This document shows, piece after piece, positions 53,393 through 62,426 of a DNA stretch of 64,000 bases (within the stretch, counting starts at the first letter, position 1; every line of letters starts with the position of its first letter). The stretch comes from Curvivirga sp965219885 (GTDB lineage: Bacteria; Pseudomonadota; Alphaproteobacteria; UBA8366; Aestuariispiraceae). The notes beneath the pieces are model-generated. The model had not been told where the DNA came from, made no database searches, and was given only the letters and a program-made list of their open reading frames with translations. The stretch spans positions 930,001-994,000 of the forward strand of contig NZ_CBDCOT010000009.1 of NCBI RefSeq assembly GCF_965219885.1, in the 5' to 3' direction. The translations under genes were made by a program, and so were the position numbers.

Positions 53393-55803
53393 TAATAGTT
53401 TTCTCCGCTATGGTCCGGTAATAGCACATCGCGTTTACCAACATGATTTGCACTTGATACCATGCCTTCTTTTTCCATTTGCTCAATGATACGGGCAGCA
53501 CGGTTATAGCCGATCTGCAAGTGACGTTGAATAAAGCTGGTGGACGCTTTGCGTTCACGTGCCACAAGTGCAACAGCTTCATCAAATAAAGCATCACCGC
53601 TATTTGATTTGCCACCGTCCAAGCTACCAAGACCTGTTGTAGCGCCACTAACATCCGTATCAAAGCCGCCGCTTGTGTCATCTTCATCAGTAACTGCTTC
53701 GATATAAGCAGGTTGACCTTGAGATTTCAGATAGGTGCAGACATTTTCAACTTCACTGTCATCAACAAATGGTCCATGGACACGTTTAATACGGCCACCA
53801 CCTGCCATATGTAACATATCCCCTTTGCCTAACAATTGTTCCGCCCCTTGTTCGCCAAGGATCGTGCGACTATCTACTTTGGATGTCACCATGAAACTAA
53901 TACGGGTTGGGAAATTTGCTTTAATGGTACCTGTAATAACGTCTACGGATGGACGTTGTGTTGCCATGATCAAGTGAATACCAGCAGCACGGGCCATTTG
54001 GGCAAGACGTTGAATAGAGGCTTCAATTTCTTTACCTGCCACCAACATTAAATCGGCCATCTCATCCACGATGACCACAATATACGGTAAGGGGGTGAGA
54101 TCCATTGTATCTTCTTCGAAGATCGGCTCACCTGTTTCCTTGTCAAAGCCTGTCTGAATTTGACGTGATATGGTCTCACCTTTTTGTGCAGCTTCGGTCA
54201 CACGTTTGTTATAGCCGTCGATGTTACGCACGGATAATTTGGACATGGCGCGATAACGGTTTTCCATTTCGCGCACGGCCCATTTTAAGGCAACGACAGC
54301 TTTTTTCGGGTCGGTGACTACCGGGGAAAGCAAATGTGGAATATCGTCATAAACGGACAATTCCAGCATCTTTGGATCCACCATGATAAACTTACATTTT
54401 TCAGGTGAGAACTTATACAGCAAGGATAGGATAATCGCATTCAAACCAACGGATTTACCTGATCCTGTGGTACCTGCAATCAACAAATGAGGCATAGTTG
54501 CCAGGTCTGCAATTTCAGGCCCGCCGCCAATATCTTTACCAAGAACGATCGGTAATTTGGCTTTGTTGCTATCAAATGTATCAGATGCCAATAATTCACG
54601 AAGATGGACCATTTCGCGATCAGAATTTGGCATTTCAATACCGATTACACTACGTCCCGGAACCGTGGCAATACGTACAGAAATTGCAGACATGGATCGT
54701 GCGATATCATCTGCCAAACCGATAACACGGCTGGTTTTTGTACCTGGCGCTGGTTCTAACTCATAAAGGGTGACAACAGGTCCCGGTCGGACTTTGACGA
54801 TTTCACCTTTCACCCCAAAATCATCGAGAACCGTTTCCAACATGCGGGCGTTTTCTTCAAGGCCTGCTTTATTTTGTTCTTTTGCCTGATGTTGGCCTGA
54901 ATAGTCGTCCAATAAATTAAGCGGCGGCATTTGAAACTCATCACCATCATTCGGTGGTAAGTCCAAAGCGATTTGTCGTTCTGCCACGGCCTTTTTACTT
55001 GGCTTTGGTTGCTCAACTGGTGTTTCGACGCGGTCATCACGTTTAGGCACCGGAATGGGGGCTGGTTCTACTTTGTCACGACGCATTGGCGCTTTGGCAA
55101 ATGTCGGTTCGATCTTTTCCCCTTTGACGCGGGATAATGTTTCCGTGGCCGCTTCTTGGAGGTTATCTTTTAGGTCACCTGCATTACGAATGCCATCGGT
55201 AACCTTTTTGCCCATTTGCCCGATACCGCGGGCCGTGGCCAGCCATTCGCTCGGCTGAATACCCATAATATAAAATAATAAACCTATAGCGATGATGCCA
55301 AAACCAAGGGCAAACCATACGCTATCCACCATAGGCAGAAGCTTCGTGAATAAACTTAACAGTAATTGGCCGGTAAAGCCGCCAAGACCTGCAGAAATAG
55401 GCCATTCACTTGGCGCTGGAATGGCGGCGAAGCTTAAAGAGCTGAAGAGTAAAAGTAGTGGAAGTAAGCTTAAGCGGGCCCAGAAATGATGAACTGCCTG
55501 ATCCCAGAAAACACGCCAACCCCAACCAAAAATCACTGGAACCAGAGCTGCACATGCCAAACCTAACGCCTGTAAACAAACATCAGACATATAAGCACCC
55601 ACCATGCCCAAGATATTGGTTGGTGAGTCTGGGGTCGCGTGATTGAAATTTGGATCTGCGGCGTTATAGCTGCCTAATGCTAGGGCATAGGCAAGGGAAA
55701 GTGCCATAAAAACAAGGCCGCCAAATTTAATCATACGTCGATTAATGATCTCCGCAACGCCATCTGGCAGAAAACGTATTTTCTGTTTTTGCGCTTGAGC
55801 CAT
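53392..55803 (-). CDS. ftsK: DNA translocase FtsK
   Basis: 803 aa. Four N-terminal membrane helices (about 28-190), a short linker, then the alpha/beta motor with Walker A IAGTTGSGKSVGLN (near residue 440) and Walker B YIVVIVDEMADLMLV. The C-terminal gamma domain (LFDEAVALVARERKASTSFI and NRAARIIEQMEKEGMV) reads KOPS sequences. It moves the chromosome terminus during division and activates XerCD. Followed by lolA and preceded by an aminotransferase gene. Confidence 0.97.
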   Translation of the reverse strand: MAQAQKQKIRFLPDGVAEIINRRMIKFGGLVFMALSLAYALALGSYNAADPNFNHATPDSPTNILGMVGAYMSDVCLQALGLACAALVPVIFGWGWRVFWDQAVHHFWARLSLLPLLLLFSSLSFAAIPAPSEWPISAGLGGFTGQLLLSLFTKLLPMVDSVWFALGFGIIAIGLLFYIMGIQPSEWLATARGIGQMGKKVTDGIRNAGDLKDNLQEAATETLSRVKGEKIEPTFAKAPMRRDKVEPAPIPVPKRDDRVETPVEQPKPSKKAVAERQIALDLPPNDGDEFQMPPLNLLDDYSGQHQAKEQNKAGLEENARMLETVLDDFGVKGEIVKVRPGPVVTLYELEPAPGTKTSRVIGLADDIARSMSAISVRIATVPGRSVIGIEMPNSDREMVHLRELLASDTFDSNKAKLPIVLGKDIGGGPEIADLATMPHLLIAGTTGSGKSVGLNAIILSLLYKFSPEKCKFIMVDPKMLELSVYDDIPHLLSPVVTDPKKAVVALKWAVREMENRYRAMSKLSVRNIDGYNKRVTEAAQKGETISRQIQTGFDKETGEPIFEEDTMDLTPLPYIVVIVDEMADLMLVAGKEIEASIQRLAQMARAAGIHLIMATQRPSVDVITGTIKANFPTRISFMVTSKVDSRTILGEQGAEQLLGKGDMLHMAGGGRIKRVHGPFVDDSEVENVCTYLKSQGQPAYIEAVTDEDDTSGGFDTDVSGATTGLGSLDGGKSNSGDALFDEAVALVARERKASTSFIQRHLQIGYNRAARIIEQMEKEGMVSSANHVGKRDVLLPDHSGENY

Positions 55804-55953
55804 GCGCTTTTAACCTCTTTGTTCCAACATTGTGGATCGAATAAGTATGACTGCCAAAAAAGCAGAACCTCCCACTTTACAGTGATTCCGCCATAAAATG
55901 GAAATGAAAGCTTTCAGCAGCTTCTTGGTGATAGATAAGAATTATGTCAGAAA

Positions 55954-57180
55954 TTAGGTTAAACTGCGTCGGACTCTGGTGCAAATCTCTTTCACGGTTT
56001 TTTCATCATGTACTAAGGCCAAGCGAATATAGTCATCCCCCGGGGATTTGTCGGTCTTTTCATCCGCACGACACATATAGCGACCCGGCATGACTTTTAT
56101 ACCTTCTTCTTGCCAGAGTTTGGCGGCAGCCTCTTCACCACTTAATCCATGTTTTGAAGTATTAAACCAAACGAAAAAGGCTGCATCAGGACTACGATAA
56201 CCCGCTAAATTACCCAATTCTTCATCGGCAATGGAAATCAAGCGACGATAAAGGTCACGATTTTCAACCACATGGGCATCATCTTTCCAAAGTTCGGTCG
56301 CGGCTGCGAGTAAGGGGCCGGGCACTTGCGCGCCCCCATATCCTCGTAGCATATTTAAATCTTGCAATAATTTAGTTTCACCAATGACCATGCCACATCG
56401 TAATCCCGGGGCGCTGGATCTTTTGGATAAACTGTTGAAAACGAGCAGGTTATCTAGACTATCACCTATTGCTTTTGCTGCATCCAAGCCACCTGCGGGT
56501 GGCTCATCAGTCCAGATTTCGGAATAACATTCATCGACTGCCAAGATAAAATCATACTTGCGGGCGGCTTCAAGCATGGCTTTTAGCCGATCCAAACTTG
56601 CAACAGTACCTACCGGATTTCCCGGAGTACAAAGATATACCAAGGCGGTACGTCTTAGCGTTTCTTCAGGCAAAGATTCAAAATCGGGAATAAAATGATT
56701 ATCTTCGGTCGCATCAACCATCACAGCTTCGGCATGTCCCATCAAAGCAGCCCCAAAATACACGTGATAAAGCGGGTTAGGCAGGCAGATGATCGGTTGT
56801 TCGTTGTTATTCAACTGGGCACGTTTGCGATCTGCTGCATAAAGACCCGCTTGGAATAAAGCTTCGCGCGTGCCGTTGACTGGAATGACATGAGTTTCAG
56901 GGTCAAGATAATTTTCAGGCAAGTTATAGCGTTTTATTGCCCAATCTATGGCAGCTTGGCGAAATTCAATAGTGCCTTTGATGGGGGGGTATTTGGACCA
57001 AAGATGGCCGTTTTTTGCCACGGTATCTTCAAGTAGTTTAGGCGGATTACCTTGCGGTTCACCGATATGGGTGAGCAATGCGTCTTGATCCGGTTTGATA
57101 TGGCCAAGTAATTTATTCAGACGATTATAGGGGTAGTCATATAATTGTTCGACAAGAGAAGTGTTACTTTGATCGGACAT
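55954..57180 (-). CDS. Class I/II PLP-dependent aminotransferase
   Basis: 408 aa fold-type I aminotransferase. The PLP lysine is in FNSLSKRSSAPGLRCG near residue 250; YLCTPGNPVGTVAS and the Asp/Tyr pair in ILAVDECYSEIW are the usual cofactor contacts. Similar genes sit upstream of ftsK in many alphaproteobacteria and are sometimes named DapC or aromatic aminotransferase; the amino donor is not evident. Likely its own transcript because 150 bases separate it from ftsK. Confidence 0.88.
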   Translation of the reverse strand: MSDQSNTSLVEQLYDYPYNRLNKLLGHIKPDQDALLTHIGEPQGNPPKLLEDTVAKNGHLWSKYPPIKGTIEFRQAAIDWAIKRYNLPENYLDPETHVIPVNGTREALFQAGLYAADRKRAQLNNNEQPIICLPNPLYHVYFGAALMGHAEAVMVDATEDNHFIPDFESLPEETLRRTALVYLCTPGNPVGTVASLDRLKAMLEAARKYDFILAVDECYSEIWTDEPPAGGLDAAKAIGDSLDNLLVFNSLSKRSSAPGLRCGMVIGETKLLQDLNMLRGYGGAQVPGPLLAAATELWKDDAHVVENRDLYRRLISIADEELGNLAGYRSPDAAFFVWFNTSKHGLSGEEAAAKLWQEEGIKVMPGRYMCRADEKTDKSPGDDYIRLALVHDEKTVKEICTRVRRSLT

Positions 57181-57276
57181 ATCTTAATCCATTTTATTAG
57201 ACGAGAGCTTGTAGTTTTGAGGCTTATCATAAGCTTTTATTCAGGAAAAGTTTGGAATTGTATGGGCGCAATTATC

Positions 57277-58095
57277 TTATTCTTCACCCAGTTCCATTTT
57301 TTGTAAGTTACGCTGTGCCATATCAGCCGCAGGACGACCATCATGATATTCAATCAGTTTTAACCAATCTGTTCTTGCGGCTTCTCTATTATTTTGTAAG
57401 CGATAAACAATGCCGCGTTCCAATAATGCTTCTGGATTGGTTGGCTCAAGCGCCAAGACACGATTAAGATCGACAAGCGCAAGATCAAATTTTTCCTCAA
57501 TACGATAGGCGGATCCGCGATAGGTCAATGCTTCAAGATTATCTGTTTCAAGTTTTAACGCTTCGCTGAGATCTTTGATGGTCTCCTCTCCCTTTCCTAA
57601 TTCCATTTGGGTGAGGGCACGATCAATCAATAAAGTGATGTTTTCAGGATGTAGTTTTAAGGCTGCGGTTTGAATTTCTAGTGCATTTCCGTAGTCTTCA
57701 ACCGTATATAGCGCCAACCCGGCTTGCCCTAAAATATCTGCAACAATTTGCGGTGAAACTGTTTCAGGCATGTCTTTAGCGAGTTGCTGTAGGCGTTCCG
57801 CTGCTTCTTGATAATGTTCCAGATTAAACAATGCGATGGAGGCACAATGGCGGGCGGGTAATCCTCCACCTTCATCTTCCCAGGACAGAGCCGTCTCAAA
57901 AGCTCTTTCCGCATCTTTATGAGCCAGGATAATGCAGCCACGATAGGATTGATTATGAGTGAAATCCACATCGGTGGTTTCTGCGTAAGCTGAGGTAAAA
58001 TTCGTCACCAGCAAGAAAGATGCGATAATTGAAATTCGGTTAAGAATTCCGCTAGATTTATCTGAAATCAGTGAATAAGCTCTGGCAAATAACAT
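57277..58095 (-). CDS. Exported TPR-repeat protein
   Basis: 272 aa from the start at 58095, which has AGGA seven bases upstream. It begins with a signal-anchor or signal peptide (ISIIASFLLVTNFTSAYA, residues about 20-38). About six TPR-like repeats follow, for example AGLALYTVEDYGNALEIQTA, RALTQMELGKGEETIKDLSE and RGSAYRIEEKFDLALVDLNR. A longer reading up to 58437 overlaps the divergent gene and is rejected. Probably a periplasmic scaffold; function unknown. Confidence 0.8.
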   Translation of the reverse strand: MLFARAYSLISDKSSGILNRISIIASFLLVTNFTSAYAETTDVDFTHNQSYRGCIILAHKDAERAFETALSWEDEGGGLPARHCASIALFNLEHYQEAAERLQQLAKDMPETVSPQIVADILGQAGLALYTVEDYGNALEIQTAALKLHPENITLLIDRALTQMELGKGEETIKDLSEALKLETDNLEALTYRGSAYRIEEKFDLALVDLNRVLALEPTNPEALLERGIVYRLQNNREAARTDWLKLIEYHDGRPAADMAQRNLQKMELGEE

Positions 58096-58141
58096 TCGGC
58101 AATCCTGCTGCTCAATTAATACTTTGATGGAAATTACAGAC

Positions 58142-59014
58142 ATGACAGAAACAAACAAGCATCTTTTTGTCTTTGGCCTTGGATATAGTGCGACTTTTCT
58201 GGCGCGCAAGCTTTTGGCGAAAGGATGGAAAGTTTCTGGAACAGTAAGACATCCTGAAGAGGCGCTCGAATTAAAAGAGTTGGGCATCACTTTATATGCA
58301 TTTGATGGCGAAACAGCCTTAGATGGGTTCGATAATATTTTGCAATCTGTCACGCATGTTATGAGCTCTGTCCCGCCTAAGGGGGAGGAAGTAGATATCG
58401 TCTTGAAATGGCATTTTGATGATTTGGCTGCTGCCACTCATCTTGATTGGGTAGGGTATTTGTCGACAACTGGCGTCTATGGTGATCGTGATGGGGGATG
58501 GGTAGATGAAGAGTCAGAACAATTACCAACTGGCCCACGTGGACAAAAACGTGTGGATGGCGAAGCGGCTTGGTTTAAATTATGGTTAGATCATCAAATA
58601 CCGACCCATACCTATCGCTTGGCAGGTATCTATGGGCCCGGCCGCAATGCATTGGAAACCGTGAAACAAGGACGTGGTCGCCGTATTAATAAGCCGGGTC
58701 AGGTATTCAGCCGTATTCATATCGAAGATATCGCACAGATTTTGGAGGCTTCCATGGTGAAGCCGAATGGTGGGCAGGCTTATAATGCATGTGATGATAA
58801 TCCAGCCCCACCCGAAGAAGTGATCGCTTATGCATGTGATTTACTTGGGGTCGATAAACCGGATTTAATTGATTTTGAAACAGCCGATTTAAGTCCGATG
58901 GCCCGCAGTTTTTATCGTGATAATAAGCGTGTTTCAAATCAACGTATTAAAGAGGAGCTTGGCGTCAAACTCCTCTGGCCTGATTATCGTGATGCATTAA
59001 AGGCTATGTTGTAG
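58142..59014 (+). CDS. NAD(P)-binding epimerase-like protein (YeeZ family)
   Basis: 290 aa Rossmann-fold protein of the atypical extended SDR type. Opening HLFVFGLGYSATFLARKLL carries the GxGxxG nucleotide loop, and WVGYLSTTGVYGDRDGGWVDE and TYRLAGIYGPGRNALE are the YeeZ signatures. The start at 58142 is favoured (GGA ten bases upstream); 58127 (ATG) is an alternative. It overlaps the convergent hydrolase gene by 11 bases at its 3' end. Confidence 0.87.
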   Translation: MTETNKHLFVFGLGYSATFLARKLLAKGWKVSGTVRHPEEALELKELGITLYAFDGETALDGFDNILQSVTHVMSSVPPKGEEVDIVLKWHFDDLAAATHLDWVGYLSTTGVYGDRDGGWVDEESEQLPTGPRGQKRVDGEAAWFKLWLDHQIPTHTYRLAGIYGPGRNALETVKQGRGRRINKPGQVFSRIHIEDIAQILEASMVKPNGGQAYNACDDNPAPPEEVIAYACDLLGVDKPDLIDFETADLSPMARSFYRDNKRVSNQRIKEELGVKLLWPDYRDALKAML

Positions 59015-59807
59015 TTTTTGAAACAATCTCTAAAACACGTTTTCCAAGACGGTTTAATTCATCCGGATTAGACAGGCGATGATCACCAGCTTTGACCATT
59101 TCAATGGTGATGTCAGTTGAGGTCAGGCAATCAGCCACTTTAAATGGATGATCATTTGGCACAACTTCATCTTCCAAACCGTGGATGATATGGACAGGAC
59201 CATTAAATTCAACAGAGCCGTCTAACAAATTATGGGATTTTGACTCTTCGATAAACTTCATGGAAATAGGATAGGATTCTTCGCCTTCAAATTCGGACGG
59301 TCGATACCAGACGCCTTTGGTTTCTAGATCCTGTTTCGCAGCCTCATCAAGTTCGGGCCACATCAGTTTGGTTGGAAAGTCAGGTGCTGGCGCAATAAGA
59401 ACCAAGCCTTTAATACGTTCAGGTCTAGCGTGAGTTAGCAACATACTCATCCAGCCACCCATGGAAGATCCAACTAAAATAAGGGGGCCCGTGGTCACTT
59501 GATCAATAATTGCTAGTGTATCTTGAAACCAATCACCAATAGTCCCATCTGCAAAATCACCAGAGGAAATACCATGGCCTTGGTAGTCAAATCGACAATA
59601 GTCCAGTTTGTTTTTAGCGCAGAAATCTCTTAGGAAAAGAGCTTTGCTACCTTCCATATTGGATTTGAAGCCACCACAAAAAACGATGGTTGGTGTATTC
59701 ATATCCTTACTTTCCTTGAAAGCATGGAAAAAATATGCGATTTGAGCCTCTCCCAAATCGGTATTTCTGGTTAGAAATGAGGCTGCTTTAGTATTTTCTT
59801 TAGTCAT
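59004..59807 (-). CDS. Alpha/beta hydrolase, serine type
   Basis: 267 aa alpha/beta hydrolase. The nucleophile elbow is LVGSSMGGWMSM (Ser115), with Asp in IHGLEDEVVP and His in AGDHRLSN near the C-terminus. YCRFDYQGHGISSGDF is typical of the BAAT/peptidase S9-like or palmitoyl-thioesterase ABHD10 group. Substrate unknown. Convergent with the YeeZ-like gene. Confidence 0.87.
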   Translation of the reverse strand: MTKENTKAASFLTRNTDLGEAQIAYFFHAFKESKDMNTPTIVFCGGFKSNMEGSKALFLRDFCAKNKLDYCRFDYQGHGISSGDFADGTIGDWFQDTLAIIDQVTTGPLILVGSSMGGWMSMLLTHARPERIKGLVLIAPAPDFPTKLMWPELDEAAKQDLETKGVWYRPSEFEGEESYPISMKFIEESKSHNLLDGSVEFNGPVHIIHGLEDEVVPNDHPFKVADCLTSTDITIEMVKAGDHRLSNPDELNRLGKRVLEIVSKTTT

Positions 59808-59929
59808 TCTGATGATTTACCACTGGTGAAAATGTAAACTTCCCCATAAAATAGTATCGATCTATGGATGGGGGCGGGTCAGGATGGACCAAGGATATCC
59901 ATTGGTTCTTCTATAGGAAAGAGATTAAA

Positions 59930-61306
59930 TTGACCACGGACGTTAAAAAACAACAGGGTGAAAAACCTGTGATCCTGCAAGTATTGCCTGCGCTTCATAC
60001 AGGAGGCGTGGAACGTGGTAGTGTGGATGTGGCCGCTGCGACCGAAGCTGCAGAGTTTAAATCTGTTGTAACTTCTGCCGGTGGCCCAATGGTACATCAG
60101 GTAGAACGTGTCGGGGCAAAGCACGTCACTTTGCCGTTGGATAGCAAGAACCCTTTTACGATTTTCAAGAATATTAAACGTCTTGAAAAAGTTATTAAGC
60201 GGGAAAATGTATCTGTTGTGCATGCGCGTAGTCGCGCCCCTGCATGGAGTGCCTATTTCGCCTGTCGTCGTTTAGGCGTGCCTTTTATGACAACGTTTCA
60301 CGGCACATATAATTTCGACGGCCCGATTAAGAAATTTTATAACTCTGTGATGCAGAAAGGCGAAAAGGTTATCGCCATCAGCGAATTTATCGTTGATCAT
60401 ATGATGGAAAATTATAAAACCCCTTGGTCCAAAATACGCCTCGTACGACGTGGCATGGATTTAGATGTTTTTAATCCGGAAAAAGTACCTGCTTCTCGTG
60501 TGGTGAAATTAGCGACAGAATGGCGTTTGCCTGATGGGGTGCCTGTGGTGATGTTATCTGGCCGTTTAACGCGCTGGAAGGGACAAATCTTGTTGCTGAA
60601 GGCGCTAGGTAAACTGGATATGAATGTGCGTTGTCTGCTTGTTGGTTCTGGACGCCCTGAATATCAAAGCGAAGTCGAAGCGCTGGCAAAAGAACTTTCC
60701 ATTGATGACCGTGTGCATGTGGTTGGGGAATGTCGTGATATGGCGGCGGCTTATAAATTGGCGGATGTGGTGGTGTCTGCCTCAACTGACCCGGAAGCCT
60801 TTGGTCGTGTTGCCGTTGAAGGACAAGCCATGGGTCGCCCAGTTGTGGCACCACATCATGGCGGGGCAGTTGAGCAAATTGAACATGGTGTGACCGGATG
60901 GTTATTTAAGCCGGGTGATCCGGATGATTTAGCCCGTATGTTGAAAAAAGCGCTTTCGCTTGATGAAGCTCAACGAAAAGAGTTTCATGATCGTGCGATA
61001 AAAAGTGTGCATGAAAATTTCACTAATGAGAAAATGTTGCGTCGTACATTGAATGTATATCGCGAAATTCTTGATCTACCATTAGAGAAGAAGTCAGAGA
61101 CAACGTCAGCTGAACCAAAGCCCAAAAAGGCCTCTGCGAAGAAAGTAACGGCTAAAAAGTCTGCGACAAAAAAGGCTGCTTCCAAGAAGGCAGTTGCGAA
61201 GAAAACGGCAACAAAGAAGACGAAGGCAAAATCTGCCAAAGCGAAAACCAAGGCAGCTAAGGTGAAATCTTCAAAAGCAAAAGCAGCGCAACCAAAAGCA
61301 AAGTAA
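59930..61306 (+). CDS. GT4 glycosyltransferase with histone-H1-like C-terminal tail
   Basis: 458 aa if started at TTG 59930, which has AGGAAAGAG six bases upstream; the in-frame ATG at 59864 has no ribosome site and would add 22 residues. Residues up to about 385 are a GT-B glycosyltransferase: VLPALHTGGVERGSVDVA, SGRLTRWKGQILLLKAL and the donor motif DPEAFGRVAVEGQAMG. After that is a lysine/alanine-rich tail of about 70 residues with AKK/TKK-type repeats, like histone H1 or AlgP. The donor is unknown; a lipopolysaccharide-core role is suggested by the heptosyltransferase-like gene 10 bases downstream. Confidence 0.87.
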   Translation: MTTDVKKQQGEKPVILQVLPALHTGGVERGSVDVAAATEAAEFKSVVTSAGGPMVHQVERVGAKHVTLPLDSKNPFTIFKNIKRLEKVIKRENVSVVHARSRAPAWSAYFACRRLGVPFMTTFHGTYNFDGPIKKFYNSVMQKGEKVIAISEFIVDHMMENYKTPWSKIRLVRRGMDLDVFNPEKVPASRVVKLATEWRLPDGVPVVMLSGRLTRWKGQILLLKALGKLDMNVRCLLVGSGRPEYQSEVEALAKELSIDDRVHVVGECRDMAAAYKLADVVVSASTDPEAFGRVAVEGQAMGRPVVAPHHGGAVEQIEHGVTGWLFKPGDPDDLARMLKKALSLDEAQRKEFHDRAIKSVHENFTNEKMLRRTLNVYREILDLPLEKKSETTSAEPKPKKASAKKVTAKKSATKKAASKKAVAKKTATKKTKAKSAKAKTKAAKVKSSKAKAAQPKAK

Positions 61307-61316
61307 TAATACGAAG

Positions 61317-62264
61317 ATGACTTCAGAAAATATCCTGATTATCAAACTCAGCGCCTTAGGTGATTTTGTACAAGCCTTAGGTCCAATGCAGGCCATTCGT
61401 CGTCATCATCCAGATGCTAAATTGACATTGCTTACAACAAAACCTTTTGTGGATATTGCGGAGCGCAGTGGTTGGTTTCAGGAAGTTATCGTAGATAAAC
61501 GGCCGAAATTGCTTAATATAAAAGCAATGTTGCAACTTCGTAATAAGTTGCGGTCAGGTAAGTTTGCGCGCGTTTACGATCTGCAAACATCTGACCGATC
61601 CAGTTCCTATTATCGACTAATGGGAAATCCGAAACCTGAATGGTCTGGTATTGCAAAAGGGTCTAGTCACCCCCATGCAAATCCAAATCGGGATTTTATG
61701 CATACGGTGGATCGTCAGGCAGAACAATTATCCATGGCAGGCATCACTGATGTGCCTTTCCCCGATGTGAGTTGGATGGAAGCAGATCCATCTAAATTCG
61801 GATTACCTGAAAATTATGCGTTGCTTATTCCTGGTGGGGCGCCACATCGTCCGGACAAGCGCTGGCCGGGATCAAGTTATGGGCAATTGGCGGCGAGATT
61901 GGTTCAAGAAGGCATTACGCCAGTGATTTTGGGAACCAAGGCAGAAGAAAAAGAAGCGGACGAAATTCAGGCGGAATGCCCGGAAGCTATAAGTTTACTT
62001 GGTAAAACCACATTGTTTGAAATTGCCGCCTTGGCCCGAAAAGCACGTTTTTCCGTTGGTAATGATACGGGCCCAACCCATTTGGCAGCGATAGCAGGGG
62101 CGCCGACTTTGGCTTTGTTTTCCCATGCCAGTAATCCGGATCTATGTGGTCAACGTGGACCAGAAGTCGAAATTTTACGGGTGCCGGATTTAAGTAATCT
62201 TCCTGTGCCGGATGTGTTTGGAAAGTTGCGTTCTATCGCACATTTGTCACAACCAGAAACATAA
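61317..62264 (+). CDS. GT9 (heptosyltransferase-like) glycosyltransferase
   Basis: 315 aa GT9-family protein. The N-terminal IIKLSALGDFVQALGPMQAIR and C-terminal FSVGNDTGPTHLAAIAGAPTLALFS are diagnostic; WaaC/WaaF-like enzymes add heptose to the lipopolysaccharide inner core. It starts 10 bases after the GT4 gene, so both probably act on the same surface glycan. Donor specificity cannot be assigned by sequence reading alone. Confidence 0.88.
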   Translation: MTSENILIIKLSALGDFVQALGPMQAIRRHHPDAKLTLLTTKPFVDIAERSGWFQEVIVDKRPKLLNIKAMLQLRNKLRSGKFARVYDLQTSDRSSSYYRLMGNPKPEWSGIAKGSSHPHANPNRDFMHTVDRQAEQLSMAGITDVPFPDVSWMEADPSKFGLPENYALLIPGGAPHRPDKRWPGSSYGQLAARLVQEGITPVILGTKAEEKEADEIQAECPEAISLLGKTTLFEIAALARKARFSVGNDTGPTHLAAIAGAPTLALFSHASNPDLCGQRGPEVEILRVPDLSNLPVPDVFGKLRSIAHLSQPET

Positions 62265-62319
62265 TCACCCGATTTCGATTAAATATCCGCAAAAACAGGT
62301 GTTTTTCCCCCGCTTTTAC

Positions 62320-62348
62320 TTGCGGTTCAAAGCCGTTTCCAGTATGAA
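62320..62348 (+). promoter_or_regulatory. Possible promoter of thrS
   Basis: TTGCGG (62320-62325) and TATGAA (62343-62348) are 17 bases apart within the 162-base gap before thrS. The -10 match is only four of six. Confidence 0.25.
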
Positions 62349-62426
62349 CCACACACGGTAAATCTAAAATTGTTTGGATTTCACCGCACGAAAATTTCTA
62401 AATACAAACATAAAGGACATACGATC

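Noticed and set aside
58096..58437. Long N-terminal extension of the TPR protein.
   Set aside because: It overlaps the well-supported divergent YeeZ-like gene and has no coding character; a good ribosome site supports 58095.
62291..62306. Hairpin AAAAAC-AGGT-GTTTTT after the GT9 gene as a terminator.
   Set aside because: Only one G-C pair in a six-bp stem; too weak to call.
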